Position numbers and translations under genes: made by a program
Source of the DNA: Serratia sp. UGAL515B_01
Lineage (GTDB): Bacteria; Pseudomonadota; Gammaproteobacteria; Enterobacterales; Enterobacteriaceae
Length of the DNA stretch: 64,000 nt
NCBI RefSeq assembly: GCF_033095805.1
Contig: NZ_CP109901.1
Location: 1,550,001 to 1,614,000 of the forward strand
Reading direction: 5' to 3'
Shown: piece by piece, positions 9,939-18,777 of the stretch
Layout of the letters: each line of letters opens with the position of its first letter
How positions within the stretch are numbered: the stretch's first letter is position 1
The notes under the pieces: generated by a model
Told to the model about the DNA's origin: nothing
What the model saw: the letters and a program-made list of their open reading frames with translations, nothing else
The model's database searches: none

Positions 9939-12497
9939 TTATCTCGGACCCAGCATGAGTTGCCCGTCTCGCCATGCCAGACGTATTTTCCCGCCGGAAT
10001 GGCGAGCGGAGGAAACCAGATTGCTTACATCCCTCTCACCGTCCGGCACGAGGGAAGAAATACACCCCGGAAGCAGCGATTTCAGCCAGAGGAAAGAGGC
10101 GTCATTGACAGGATAAACATAACCAGAATCCGTTGGTCCTCCGTTTCTGAGCGTGTGGCGCCGTATTCCCGCGGCCAGCGCGTCAGGTAGGCCGCAATCA
10201 GTGATAAGACATAACAAATGATTGTTGGCGACGAGTTCAAATATGGGGGTACGGATTTTCGTGCTAGCGGCGATAATAGCGGCAGTTCGGGAAAGATAAT
10301 GCGTCGTTTTTCGCCCAGAAACGACCCGATAGATATCATGATCTCGACCACCTGGATGAATATGAAGTGACAGCGACGCAGATTTTTTATCTAGGGTATC
10401 ATGTTGCTGAAATCTTCCTGAATACCAATTCCAGACTGCCTTTGACTCGTGTAATTCAGCGGCGTGTTCTGTCGTGGTTAGTGCAAGCGGCGTTGTATCA
10501 GATGACGATGGGGCTTCGATAAGTGGCCATCCTAGTCGCAGGGATAATGCAACAGGGTTGGCGAGTAAGGCCCCAAATACAGGTGGCGACCAGATGCTTA
10601 CGCCGCGACGACGGAAACTTTCTCCACCCAGCCCGGCGACCACTTTTCGAAAATCATCCATCAGACAGGCGCAGACCGAGCCTTCCACAACGACCAGAGA
10701 ATTTTCTCCATAGCGAATATGAAGTAATGACGGTTTAATCAGCGTCCATGCCCGACCTTTCCACCCAGGGCGCAGGCGTGGCTCGATTAGACCCGCATGA
10801 TGTAAACAACGAATCAAATGCCATACGTTGATATCGCCGGTCATACGCCTGAGAAGCTCGATTAACTCGGCCTCTTCCCAGCCGCTAGCACCACTCGCGT
10901 AAATCGCTTCAAGAAGATGATCGCAACACGCTTCACTATCTTCCCACTCAAACAGTCCTTCGAAATTAAACGTCGGTGCCTTTAGTGAAGGCGTCAACCA
11001 ATCGCAAAGCGGCTCAAACTGGTATCTTGCGCTTTCGCCTAAAGTTGGGTGCGGTATGGCGTGGGTGAAAAAACGCGCGCGACGCCGCCACGGCGGCATT
11101 TTTTCACCTGCCTCGAGGGCTGGCTCGATGAAAAATTCACCGTTAAGCGGCACAGAAGAATTCAGCCGACCATCTATTACAGAAATATTGGTTCCAGCTT
11201 CATCATTCCCGAATGAATATATTTTGTAGCGTCGCGTATCTGACTCAACAGAAGGCAAAAATGCCGGTAATCCCAGCCATCCTCCGGGGACGCGTATTCC
11301 GCCGTATAGTTGAGGGCGCGTAACGTCATCATCCTGAATACCCGAAGAGGATCTTACTGAGCGGAATATATCGACCGCTGAAACCGTGTTCATCGGTTGC
11401 GCCGTTAAAATCCACTCGTCCTCTGCGATATATTCGTTAAGGCGCTTGCTCATCTGTACAGAGTGTTTACTGGATAAAGCGATATGAAACCGTTGCGAGT
11501 CTACATTGGGTGATGGCTTAGTTCTCCAGCGTCCGTGTCCGATCTCATAAAAAAAGAGTAAGCCGATCTGCATCGCCTTCCCCAGATTTTCGCTGCTCCC
11601 TGCGTCGCTGGCTCTAAGGGCTTCAGATAATGTAGGATGAAAGACGCTTTCGTCGCTCTCGCCAGCGACGCTGAAATAGCATCGCGAGCCATCGAAATCG
11701 ACGTACATATCAATGATGGTCTGATGTGGTGTTACACATGACGATATCTGGATCGCTCGTTGGCGCAAGCGCCAAAAAGGCATATCGAACAGCGCGCGAC
11801 GTCCCAACAACCACGCGTCTCTGAATTCGGCAAAAGCCTCCTTCAGCGGATGAGAAACGCCGTGTCTCTGAATAACGATTTGAAAGTATTCAATTAACTG
11901 GCGTGGGTTCGCGGCGGCTTGTGGATAGCTTTCAAGACATTCACTCATCAGGCGTAGATCGGCTTTATTCGGGAATGCCAATCGCAGTGTGTGACCGATC
12001 TGGACCCAACCATCCCGCGGCGGCAAGATAAGACGCCTGTAGGGTTCGCCTTCGTGGATGCGTTGTTTAAGCCATTCGGCTAATGCCTCCCACATCTTGT
12101 TGACGCCGGATAAGTTCTGAAAACTATGCGTGGTCTGCAACCAGCTCTGTAGTTTCAGTCGAAAGTCATTGCGTTCTTCCTGTACGTCGAATTGACTGCT
12201 AATAAGCAACGTCATGACCAGATACGTAAAATATCCAGGCGATCGACGAGTCGACTTTTCCATCATCCCGCCTTCAAGGCGCTGCAGCAGGTCCGGTATT
12301 TTCGACATGTAGGTTCGAAATGCCTCTTCAACTTCATCCCCGCTAACGCTGCTGTCGGCGAATGCCTCAGCGAGCGTCACCGGCGTAACTTCAAACCAGC
12401 GAATATCCTGCGCGTCGCCGTTGGCACTGAATCGGAGAAAATAATCAATCAGTTTATTTTCCCAGTAGTCGGGCGTAACAAGCAACGTCCAGTTCAT
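9939..12497 (-). CDS. druF: DruF-like Druantia type II subunit
   Basis: An 852-residue protein of no familiar enzyme class. Its ATG overlaps the druM stop by four bases (ATGA type), so the two are probably translationally coupled. Around residues 530-600 a helix-rich stretch (WEEAELIELLRRMTGD, INVWHLIRCLHHAGLI) looks like a winged-helix-type fold; this is inference. No nuclease or ATPase motif was recognised. The gene content druM-druF-druG-druE on one strand is the defining composition of type II Druantia, which is the reason for the name. Family membership should be confirmed by profile search. Confidence 0.7.
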   Translation of the reverse strand: MNWTLLVTPDYWENKLIDYFLRFSANGDAQDIRWFEVTPVTLAEAFADSSVSGDEVEEAFRTYMSKIPDLLQRLEGGMMEKSTRRSPGYFTYLVMTLLISSQFDVQEERNDFRLKLQSWLQTTHSFQNLSGVNKMWEALAEWLKQRIHEGEPYRRLILPPRDGWVQIGHTLRLAFPNKADLRLMSECLESYPQAAANPRQLIEYFQIVIQRHGVSHPLKEAFAEFRDAWLLGRRALFDMPFWRLRQRAIQISSCVTPHQTIIDMYVDFDGSRCYFSVAGESDESVFHPTLSEALRASDAGSSENLGKAMQIGLLFFYEIGHGRWRTKPSPNVDSQRFHIALSSKHSVQMSKRLNEYIAEDEWILTAQPMNTVSAVDIFRSVRSSSGIQDDDVTRPQLYGGIRVPGGWLGLPAFLPSVESDTRRYKIYSFGNDEAGTNISVIDGRLNSSVPLNGEFFIEPALEAGEKMPPWRRRARFFTHAIPHPTLGESARYQFEPLCDWLTPSLKAPTFNFEGLFEWEDSEACCDHLLEAIYASGASGWEEAELIELLRRMTGDINVWHLIRCLHHAGLIEPRLRPGWKGRAWTLIKPSLLHIRYGENSLVVVEGSVCACLMDDFRKVVAGLGGESFRRRGVSIWSPPVFGALLANPVALSLRLGWPLIEAPSSSDTTPLALTTTEHAAELHESKAVWNWYSGRFQQHDTLDKKSASLSLHIHPGGRDHDIYRVVSGRKTTHYLSRTAAIIAASTKIRTPIFELVANNHLLCLITDCGLPDALAAGIRRHTLRNGGPTDSGYVYPVNDASFLWLKSLLPGCISSLVPDGERDVSNLVSSARHSGGKIRLAWRDGQLMLGPR

Positions 12498-13729
12498 TCG
12501 CGTATATCCCCCGTCCTGTGGGTATTGTTTTGGGCGATCATCGCAAGTGGCTCCAGAATACGTTCGGCCAGAAAACGAACGGAAGGAACTGCAAGTCCGT
12601 CGCCAATCACTTTAAATGCTGATTGATACGCTGTTGGGAGGATAAAATCATCCGGCAACCCCATTAACGCCGCCGCTTCTTTGACCGACAACAAACGCGT
12701 TTTCACCTGGTTGCCCTTGACGACGATAATGCGAGGACGAGAAGCGCCACCTTTCGGTGTTCTCAGACAACCAAGAACTGCGGAGAACGTAATTTCGGTC
12801 CGTTGCCTGTTGATGCCTTTTTCCTTACGCATACGTAAATAAAGGCTGCCTGTTATTGTCTCGCCGGATGCCTGCGCGTTCGCCAGACGCGCTAGGTTCG
12901 CCGGTGCCATCATACTGATGAGACGTCGTGTTTCATCGGCAGAATGCCATAACGCGTTTTCGTCTTCAAAATCGATTAAGTCGTCCAGCTCCTTCGTTCT
13001 GGCGTCTGGCATATTGCCTGGCGACCACCAGATCCAGTCATTACGGGCATCTTCCGCCAGCGCATCGCAGGCGCGAAGAAGTGACGACGAATGCCATTGC
13101 GACAATGGTTCTTCTGAAACTAAACATGCAGGAATGGAAACATGACGACTAATCGCCACAAGAAATACGCGGGGCCTAGATTGTGGAAGAAAGTGCTTTG
13201 CATCAATGATTATTGCGCCATAGCGGTAACCTGTTTTACTTAACTGATGGCATATCGCGGCGAAATGGCTCCCTTGATCCAATGTCAGCAACCCAAGAAC
13301 ATTTTCAAGAACAAGAATCGGCGGCTTACGGTTTTCCTCGCCGAGCCTGCTTATTAAATCGAGGAACGGCCATACCGCGCCGGAACGCGTGGTTTTATCT
13401 ACACTGGAATCTTTTTCGCCGATCCCCAGGCCATTACCGGCCAGCGATAAATCCTGACAGGGGAACGATGCCCAGCTTAAATCAGCATGGTGCGGCAGAT
13501 CACTGGGGGCAATTTCGCGTACATCGCGTGTGTCGAAATGTTCATCTCCCCAGTTGTCGATATAGGTCGATACTTTTATCGGGTCCATGTCGTTGGCAAA
13601 CAGGCATTGCCACTGTTTTCCCAGCCCGACCCTGGCCATACCGCCACCCGCGAAAAACTCATAGAAACAAAATCCTGCCTCGTGAGGTTCCGTTAAATGA
13701 TTGTCACTTGTGGTGGTTTTAGTGCTCAT
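12494..13729 (-). CDS. druM: DruM, DNA cytosine-5 methyltransferase of Druantia type II
   Basis: A 411-residue C5-cytosine methyltransferase. The order of motifs is canonical: SAM-binding motif I FYEFFAGGG near residue 22, motif IV SFPCQDLSLAGN with the catalytic Cys, motif VI VLENV, motif VIII QSRPRVFLV, and a C-terminal motif X-like GDGLAVPSVRFLAERIL. An earlier in-frame ATG at 13750 exists, but MSTKTTT at 13729 is taken as the start; neither has a strong ribosome site. It is the first gene of the operon, and its stop overlaps the druF start. It presumably methylates host DNA so that the Druantia effector genes can tell self from phage; the target site is unknown. Confidence 0.85.
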   Translation of the reverse strand: MSTKTTTSDNHLTEPHEAGFCFYEFFAGGGMARVGLGKQWQCLFANDMDPIKVSTYIDNWGDEHFDTRDVREIAPSDLPHHADLSWASFPCQDLSLAGNGLGIGEKDSSVDKTTRSGAVWPFLDLISRLGEENRKPPILVLENVLGLLTLDQGSHFAAICHQLSKTGYRYGAIIIDAKHFLPQSRPRVFLVAISRHVSIPACLVSEEPLSQWHSSSLLRACDALAEDARNDWIWWSPGNMPDARTKELDDLIDFEDENALWHSADETRRLISMMAPANLARLANAQASGETITGSLYLRMRKEKGINRQRTEITFSAVLGCLRTPKGGASRPRIIVVKGNQVKTRLLSVKEAAALMGLPDDFILPTAYQSAFKVIGDGLAVPSVRFLAERILEPLAMIAQNNTHRTGDIRE

Positions 13730-13870
13730 GAGCTGACCATAAAATAACATTACTGAAACGAGACATCGTTCAATTTCCTGAAAGGGGTATTCTTAATTAG
13801 ATAGTTTATAAAATCATGAAGATAACATCTATATGGATAAATGTACTGATTATGAAGCAAAGTATAGGAA

Positions 13871-14098
13871 ATGACTGAAAAAAAAGATAATTTTCTCCTT
13901 AAGCAAATGTTGACAGACCTCACAACCGTAGACATATCGTGTCCTCACGACGAGGCCTGTTCAAAGCCCTCCGGACTGGCTCCGCCGAGACCAGTTATAG
14001 AACACTTCAATGTAATCGAAGATAACCAGATCCTCGTGTTGTATGCAAAGTGGATGACTACCCGGGAGATCGGTGTGCTTCCGGTGAACTCGTATTGA
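13871..14098 (+). pseudogene. Possible IS256-type transposase remnant
   Basis: A 75-codon open frame ends in a segment (QILVLYAKWMTTREIG) that closely resembles the LYAKGMTTREI stretch of Mutator/IS256-family transposases, then loses likeness and stops. The first half (MTEKKDNFLL...) is not recognised. It sits between druM and the IS3-family element and overlaps the druM upstream region on the other strand. It is best read as a scar of an older insertion and is probably not functional. Confidence 0.4.
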
Positions 14099-14155
14099 CA
14101 GGTTTATGAGACCTGCATCTGGTTTACAGGAGGCCGTTTGTAGTGGATCACAAAA

Positions 14156-14977
14156 TCAGGACACCTTCGTAGCCTTTTTCCACTGCTCTTCGTATTCACA
14201 GGGCGGTAATCCACCATTGTGCCGATGGGGGCGTACCGTGTTGTAATAACTTTGTATCCATTCACCGATATCTCGTACCGCATGATGGATATCCATATAA
14301 CCCCCGACAGGCAGCCATTCACTTTTCAGGCTTCGGAACACTCTTTCCATTGGTGAGTTATCCAGGCAGTTACCCCTGCGGCTCATACTCTGCATCACTC
14401 CGTTCCTCCACAGTAACTGCCTGTATTTCTTACTCCTGTACTGCCCTCCCTGATCCGAATGAAACAGCAGCCTCTTTTCCTTTGGTCGCGTCTCCAGTGC
14501 ATTACGCAGGGCTCGACACACCAGCTCGGCATCCGGGGATGACGATATGGCACTGCCCACTATCCGACGGGAGTAAAGGTCAATCACCAGTGCCAGGTAG
14601 CACCAGCCACCATTGACTTTGATATAGCTGATATCTCCACTCCACACACGATTGGGCTCCGACGGCTTAAACTGCCTTTTCAGTAAGTCTGGCGATGCCA
14701 GTGACGTCTCCCGTTCACCACGGTAACGAGGCTTGCCGGGTTGGCGACTCGCCAGACCACATTCCTGCATCAGCCTGCGGGCCAGCCAGCGCCCCACGTT
14801 ATAACCCGACTGACGCATCAGCAGACTCAGTGTTCTGCTGCCGGCTGCTCCCCGGCTCTGTTGATGCAATTTCCGCACCTGAGCACGCAGTTGCAGACGT
14901 TTTACATCAACCCGCGAATTCAGCGAGGCATAGTAAACACTGCGCGTTACTTTGAGCAGGCGGCACAATTCGACCAC
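14156..14977 (-). CDS. IS3-family transposase OrfB (DDE integrase domain)
   Basis: A 273-codon frame counted from a GTG; in life it is probably read as an OrfAB fusion, and the frame stays open upstream ([18 protein letters not shown]). It has the HTH_21 region ([14 protein letters not shown]) and an rve core with the DDE triad: Asp in [11 protein letters not shown], Asp in [11 protein letters not shown], and Glu in [14 protein letters not shown]. No stop or frameshift is visible inside, so the element could be active. Confidence 0.9.
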   Translation of the reverse strand: MVELCRLLKVTRSVYYASLNSRVDVKRLQLRAQVRKLHQQSRGAAGSRTLSLLMRQSGYNVGRWLARRLMQECGLASRQPGKPRYRGERETSLASPDLLKRQFKPSEPNRVWSGDISYIKVNGGWCYLALVIDLYSRRIVGSAISSSPDAELVCRALRNALETRPKEKRLLFHSDQGGQYRSKKYRQLLWRNGVMQSMSRRGNCLDNSPMERVFRSLKSEWLPVGGYMDIHHAVRDIGEWIQSYYNTVRPHRHNGGLPPCEYEEQWKKATKVS

Positions 14978-15003
14978 CGACCATTTTGTTTTCAGCCGTG
15001 TGA

Positions 15004-15321
15004 TTAACGCAAAGATTTGATGGGGAGCTCGCTCATCAACACGGCTGCCTGCTTTAGTATTTCTTTTTCCATTTCTAGCCGTTTAATCTGCGCTCTGAGC
15101 GACTGGATTTCACGTTGCTCTGGTGTCAGTGCAGGATTGTCCGGCGTCACCCCGCTGACTTCTTCTTTGTGCTGGCGTATCCATTTACGCAATTGGCTGG
15201 GGTCCAACTCCAGAGCGCGTGCAACCTCGATGGTTGACCGCTGATACTTAACGACCTGCTCAATAGCTTCCAGTTTGAATTCAGGAGAAAAACGGCGTTT
15301 GGTCTGTTTAGGTTGAGTCAT
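15004..15321 (-). CDS. IS3-family transposase OrfA
   Basis: A 105-residue helix-turn-helix protein ([15 protein letters not shown], then [19 protein letters not shown]) followed by a leucine-zipper-like coiled coil ([24 protein letters not shown]). OrfA binds the IS ends and is fused to OrfB by -1 programmed frameshifting to make the full transposase. The ATG at 15321 is used; the track-length start six bases earlier is a TTG. The frame of orfB is offset by -1 relative to this gene, as expected. Confidence 0.9.
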   Translation of the reverse strand: MTQPKQTKRRFSPEFKLEAIEQVVKYQRSTIEVARALELDPSQLRKWIRQHKEEVSGVTPDNPALTPEQREIQSLRAQIKRLEMEKEILKQAAVLMSELPIKSLR

Positions 15322-15395
15322 TATCAATTACCTCAATTGGCTGTCATTAAATTAACAGGCTATTGAGGTGTCCGGTATTACTGATCCACTACAAT

Positions 15396-15455
15396 CTGAT
15401 TGTCGGTGGTCTGGATATCGTCTCCTTCACCGAACGCGGCTGGTTGCCTGGCTAA
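15396..15455 (+). pseudogene. 3' tail of a gene cut by the IS element
   Basis: Immediately right of the IS end an open frame encodes LIVGGLDIVSFTERGWLPG and stops with TAA at 15453. It looks like a genuine protein C-terminus in the accessory operon that continues at 15507, but no family was recognised. The upstream part is absent from the other side of the IS element. Confidence 0.5.
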
Positions 15456-15506
15456 TCGTAACGTTCCCGATATCCCCACTCATTTTCACGCTCAAGGAAT
15501 ACGCTT

Positions 15507-15884
15507 ATGGGCTGGCTATTTTCACACCACTCTCGCCGTGAGCTGATCGCGGCACTGATTAAAACTGAAGACACCGAAAACTATCAACACGTGACGCTGG
15601 CGCATGCTCTGCGGGGTAATATCCTGTGGTCGATTGTCCAAAGCACACCGAAAGATCCGGCAAAAGTCGCCCAAACGGTCATTCACTGCACCCTGATGCA
15701 GGGCTCAGGCGGGAGTTGGGGCTATAAGGCGATGGATGAGTCGGTACAGCCTTGTTATTACCGTTGTCCAAGGCGCTACTTGGCGATGGCTCCGGTCATC
15801 AGCCCAGAATGGCGTGAGAAAGTATTGGCGCATCATCAACGCCGTTATCCGCAACGGGGGGTAATAAAAGAAGGGAGCCAATAA
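15507..15884 (+). CDS. DUF6927-like protein
   Basis: A 125-residue cytoplasmic protein. The pattern MGWLF...R..LI..L, then LAHALRGNILWSI, then GSWGYKAMDESVQPCYYRCPRRYL...WREKV matches what I recall of DUF6927 proteins from enterobacterial and plasmid-borne islands. Function is unknown. It is the first intact gene right of the IS element; its stop overlaps the start of the next gene by one base (TAATG), so the two are likely cotranslated. Confidence 0.65.
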   Translation: MGWLFSHHSRRELIAALIKTEDTENYQHVTLAHALRGNILWSIVQSTPKDPAKVAQTVIHCTLMQGSGGSWGYKAMDESVQPCYYRCPRRYLAMAPVISPEWREKVLAHHQRRYPQRGVIKEGSQ

Positions 15885-16201
15885 TGGTCACAACACCACT
15901 TTTGCGTTTTGGTCTGCAATGCAGTTCGGCCTATATCAGTGAAGAGGATAATTCGGTGCTGTATCGGATCTCCCACTGTCAGGATGAGTTCAGCGACGGG
16001 GAATGGCTGCATTTTACCGGCACCGGCTACCTGCTACGACTGGGGGCGTGGACCCACCCGGTGTTGCAACTCAAACGGCTGGGGCTGTCCAAAACCTGCC
16101 GCCGTCTGGTCACCACGCTGATGAAACGCCATCAACTGAGCTACCTACATATAGACGCCTTGGGTGAGGTCTTACCCGACTTTACCACGTTCGACTGGTA
16201 G
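15884..16201 (+). CDS. Unknown island protein, DUF5983-like
   Basis: A 105-residue protein starting at the ATG that overlaps the stop of the DUF6927-like gene. The ending SYLHIDALGEVLPDFTTFDW resembles the C-terminus of DUF5983 proteins found near CbtA toxins in CP4-type islands; the rest is not recognised. No signal peptide or membrane segment is seen. The assignment is tentative. Confidence 0.5.
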   Translation: MVTTPLLRFGLQCSSAYISEEDNSVLYRISHCQDEFSDGEWLHFTGTGYLLRLGAWTHPVLQLKRLGLSKTCRRLVTTLMKRHQLSYLHIDALGEVLPDFTTFDW

Positions 16202-16260
16202 TACGTCCCACACCCAACGTTCCGCCTTCACACTATCTCTCTATTTACAAGGATTACCTC

Positions 16261-16743
16261 ATGAACACGAGCGCATCACCCGTGCCTGGCATATTCCATT
16301 TTCTGCAACATAGCAACGTGACATCGCAGGACTGGCAAGCCTTATGCCAGGCGATAACCACCGCTTATCTGAAGCTGCATTGGCAACTCGATACGCTGGA
16401 TTTAGACACCACGCCGGTAATCTGTGAACAAACTGGCAACTGCCTGTACCAATTTGACGATAATCTGCTGAGATTAGGCATGACCTTCTTTAACGGTGAG
16501 TGCTTTACCCACTTGGCAGGCGATCCGCTCATTCTCTACCGGCGTCAGACACCGCATGCGCTGATCCGCTGCGATACACGGGGTTATCCCTATCACTGGT
16601 TGGTCATGGCTGTGCTGTTACTGGCGAATACCTATAGCCCCACTACCTGGACGATTGAATCTGACGTCCCCCTGAAGCAGTGGCGAAAGGTGGCACATTG
16701 GCTGACTCACCACTGCCGACTCCCGGTTTCCCCACTTTCTTAA
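16261..16743 (+). CDS. Unknown island protein, 160 aa
   Basis: A 160-residue protein of unrecognised family, preceded by an AAGGA ribosome site. It has a mostly soluble, Trp- and His-rich sequence with one hydrophobic stretch near residues 115-125 (WLVMAVLLLANTY). It lies in a same-strand run with the genes before and after and ends 12 bases before the CbtA-like toxin gene. Its place makes it a candidate partner or passenger of the toxin-antitoxin locus; nothing in the sequence proves that. Confidence 0.5.
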   Translation: MNTSASPVPGIFHFLQHSNVTSQDWQALCQAITTAYLKLHWQLDTLDLDTTPVICEQTGNCLYQFDDNLLRLGMTFFNGECFTHLAGDPLILYRRQTPHALIRCDTRGYPYHWLVMAVLLLANTYSPTTWTIESDVPLKQWRKVAHWLTHHCRLPVSPLS

Positions 16744-16755
16744 GGAACTGCCCGC

Positions 16756-17091
16756 ATGAAAACCCTCGATAAAATACCCCGCATCACGCCCAGCGCCAAC
16801 CAAGCTCGAACTGAATACCAGCTATTACTTGTCTGGTTGCTGAAGCACTGTTATAGATTGGAACTCAACGATACGCCGTATTACGACGAACAGGCCATTG
16901 CCCAACAGATTGAGCATGGCGTCACGGTAAGGGAAACCATCAATGAACTGGTGGATAAATTTGACCTGGTACGCATTGATCGCCCCGGTTTCAGTCTGAT
17001 GGCACAAGATCCCACCTTGAACGGTGGCGATATGTTACGTGCCCGCAGTGCGCTGGGCTTGCGCAGCCCTGTCATTAGACGCCTAACCTGA
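16756..17091 (+). CDS. CbtA/YeeV-family toxin
   Basis: A 111-residue protein strongly resembling the E. coli CP4 toxins CbtA (YeeV), YkfI and YpjF: LLLVWLLKHCYRLELNDTPYYDE, EHGVTVRETINELVDKFDLVRIDRPGF and the end DMLRARSALGLRSP all align with the family. CbtA toxins bind FtsZ and MreB and block cell division and shape maintenance. The start ATG is preceded by AAGGA at 9 bases. In E. coli the antitoxin gene comes before the toxin; here the toxin is first and the antitoxin second. Confidence 0.85.
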   Translation: MKTLDKIPRITPSANQARTEYQLLLVWLLKHCYRLELNDTPYYDEQAIAQQIEHGVTVRETINELVDKFDLVRIDRPGFSLMAQDPTLNGGDMLRARSALGLRSPVIRRLT

Positions 17092-17176
17092 CAGCCTTTC
17101 ACTTACCTCACTAATCCAACAACACGCCAGCCTCATCGTTGGCGTTTTACTTTTTCAAGTTCAAGGAATTTTGACG

Positions 17177-17545
17177 ATGAAGGAAACCCAATCCAATGCC
17201 GCCAGCAATGACAGCACTCCGTCACCTGTCTGGGGCCTGCAATCTGCTATCACGCCACGCTTGGGAGCCCGGTTGGTACAGCAGGGTAATCACCTGCATT
17301 TTCTGGCCGACCGTGCCGGTTTTGTCGGTACGTTCTCCCCTGATGCTCTTAAAAGGCTGGATGCCGCTTTCCCGGTGCTGATTGAACAGTTGGAAGCCTG
17401 TCTGCGGTCTGGTGAACTCGACCAACGCCGTCAGCATTGCGTCACCATCAAGCATGCTGGTTTTACCTGTGATGCCGATACGCTAGGTAGCTTTGGCCAT
17501 GTCTACATCGCTGTTTATCAGACAACACCGCCCAACCCGGCATAA
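17177..17545 (+). CDS. CbeA/YeeU-family antitoxin
   Basis: A 122-residue protein matching the CbeA (YeeU) family: VWGLQSAITPRLGARLVQQGNHLHFLADRAG, FPVLIEQLEACL.SGEL, and the end ADTLGSFGHVYIAVYQT. CbeA is the type IV antitoxin that counters CbtA by promoting FtsZ and MreB bundling instead of binding the toxin. The ATG at 17177 has AAGGA 9 bases upstream; a TTG six bases earlier is less likely. It lies 85 bases after the toxin, with a GC-rich GCCAGCC...TTGGCG segment between them. Confidence 0.85.
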   Translation: MKETQSNAASNDSTPSPVWGLQSAITPRLGARLVQQGNHLHFLADRAGFVGTFSPDALKRLDAAFPVLIEQLEACLRSGELDQRRQHCVTIKHAGFTCDADTLGSFGHVYIAVYQTTPPNPA

Positions 17546-17621
17546 GCCGTAAACACTGACACTCCCCAACCTTTAACCCTGCCTGTGATGACGCGGGCAT
17601 TTTTTTCTAAGGAAATCAGCG

Positions 17622-18479
17622 ATGCCAACCACATTGAATACTGTCATTGAACCTGAAGTTTTAACCGGTCATACCGAAGTGATTTGCTCTACCAGCATTG
17701 AACGTATCGTCACCGGACGTAACGCCGCTCTGATGCAGATTAAAGCTCTGATTCACCAGCTTGAAGATATCTCGGCCATCACCAACAGTATTGGCGGTGG
17801 AGTAGCAAGAGACTGGGCAATGAAACAAGATTTCCGCTGTGGCTGCTGGCTGATGGAAAAAGCAGAAACGGCCATGCCCGTGATCACCCGCAATCTTGAT
17901 CGCGACATATGGCAAGATCTGATGAAAAAATCAGGGATGCTGTCGATCATGGACGCCAAAGCGCGTGACCAGTGGTACAGAAACCTGGAGAGCAAAGACG
18001 TACCAGCTATTAGCGAAGCCAACATTCTCAGTACCTTTGAGCGGTTACACCGGGATAAGGGCGAGGTGTTTGAACGGGGAGTGATCAACGTTTTCAAATC
18101 GCTTTCCTGGGATTACAAATCGAATCACCCTTGTAAATTTGGCAAAAAAATTATCGTCAACGGTCTGGTTAGTTACAACCAATGGGGATTTACGTTGAAC
18201 CACAGCTATCGACGTGACCAACTGACAGATCTGGAGAGGATGTTGTTCCTGTTGGAGGGCAAAGCGATACCGGATAATCGGAGGGATGTCACCGCTCGGT
18301 TGTATGATCATATCAGCGCTCATCGGCAGAGGGCGGAGGTTTATGAAGATGAGTATTTCTCGATAAAATACTTTATGAAGGGGTCAGCGCATCTGACATT
18401 TAAGAAACCGGCGTTGATGGACAAGATGAATGATATCATTGCCAAACATTATCCGGGAATGTTGCCATCTGAAATCTAA
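17622..18479 (+). CDS. DUF4942 protein
   Basis: A 285-residue protein whose central and C-terminal parts (RDKGEVFERGVINVFKSLSW, then YEDEYFSIKYFMKGSAHLTF, ending DKMNDIIAKHYPGMLP) match DUF4942, a family commonly encoded next to CbtA/CbeA in enterobacterial islands. Molecular function is unknown. AAGGA stands about 10 bases before the ATG. It is the last gene before the right end of the island. Confidence 0.75.
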   Translation: MPTTLNTVIEPEVLTGHTEVICSTSIERIVTGRNAALMQIKALIHQLEDISAITNSIGGGVARDWAMKQDFRCGCWLMEKAETAMPVITRNLDRDIWQDLMKKSGMLSIMDAKARDQWYRNLESKDVPAISEANILSTFERLHRDKGEVFERGVINVFKSLSWDYKSNHPCKFGKKIIVNGLVSYNQWGFTLNHSYRRDQLTDLERMLFLLEGKAIPDNRRDVTARLYDHISAHRQRAEVYEDEYFSIKYFMKGSAHLTFKKPALMDKMNDIIAKHYPGMLPSEI

Positions 18480-18777
18480 ACCTAGCTTTACGGGGGTAGG
18501 TATTGAGGGAATATCGATCATTGATCGGTCTAAAGAAGGTAGTATTGATAGAGATTTCACTGTTCATTGAAGGCAAACGAAGGTAGCATTTTAGTGTTAA
18601 AGGCTGTTGTTTTTGCTTTGTTCTTACGAAAGAGCTACTACCACAGCGCTTCACAATCACTGTTGAATTACGAGTTAAGTAGCTTACGAGAAGCTATTTG
18701 GCCTGAGTATATAAATGAGGATACATAGTGATCTGGCCTGAAAAATACTCCTTTAATTACAATGAAATGAGTATGTA
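18480..18777. other. Right-end island spacer with TGAGTAT motifs
   Basis: No credible gene is seen. Motifs like those beside the integrase recur: TGAGTATATA at 18704-18713, GGAGTATT (minus strand) at 18744-18751 and TGAGTATGTA at 18768-18777, the last touching the tRNA-like core. They are candidate arm-type integrase sites of the right attachment region. Confidence 0.45.

Larger units (their letters stand above)
14139..15393 (-). mobile_element. IS3-family insertion sequence, about 1255 bp
   Basis: The ends are inverted repeats: TGTAGTGGATCA on the left and its complement TGATCCACTACA on the right, with the inner part (GGACACCT) also shared after a short divergent stretch. Inside are overlapping orfA and orfB transposase genes on the minus strand in the -1 frameshift arrangement typical of the IS3 family. 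The bases just outside the two ends do not form a 3-4 bp direct repeat. The right end abuts a gene tail (15396-15455), so the element or a deletion linked to it removed the rest of that gene. Confidence 0.9.

Noticed and set aside
1977..13729. DISARM, BREX or Dpd system
   Set aside because: DISARM has separate drmA/drmB/drmC genes with a PLD protein and BREX has PglX/PglZ; neither is present. The methylase plus two unknown subunits plus one giant helicase fits type II Druantia.
13750..13935. Small 61-codon frame upstream of druM on the minus strand
   Set aside because: No ribosome site, no family likeness, and it overlaps the promoter region and the start of druM.
14350..15007. Plus-strand frames across the IS element
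   Set aside because: They are antisense to the transposase genes, with no family likeness.
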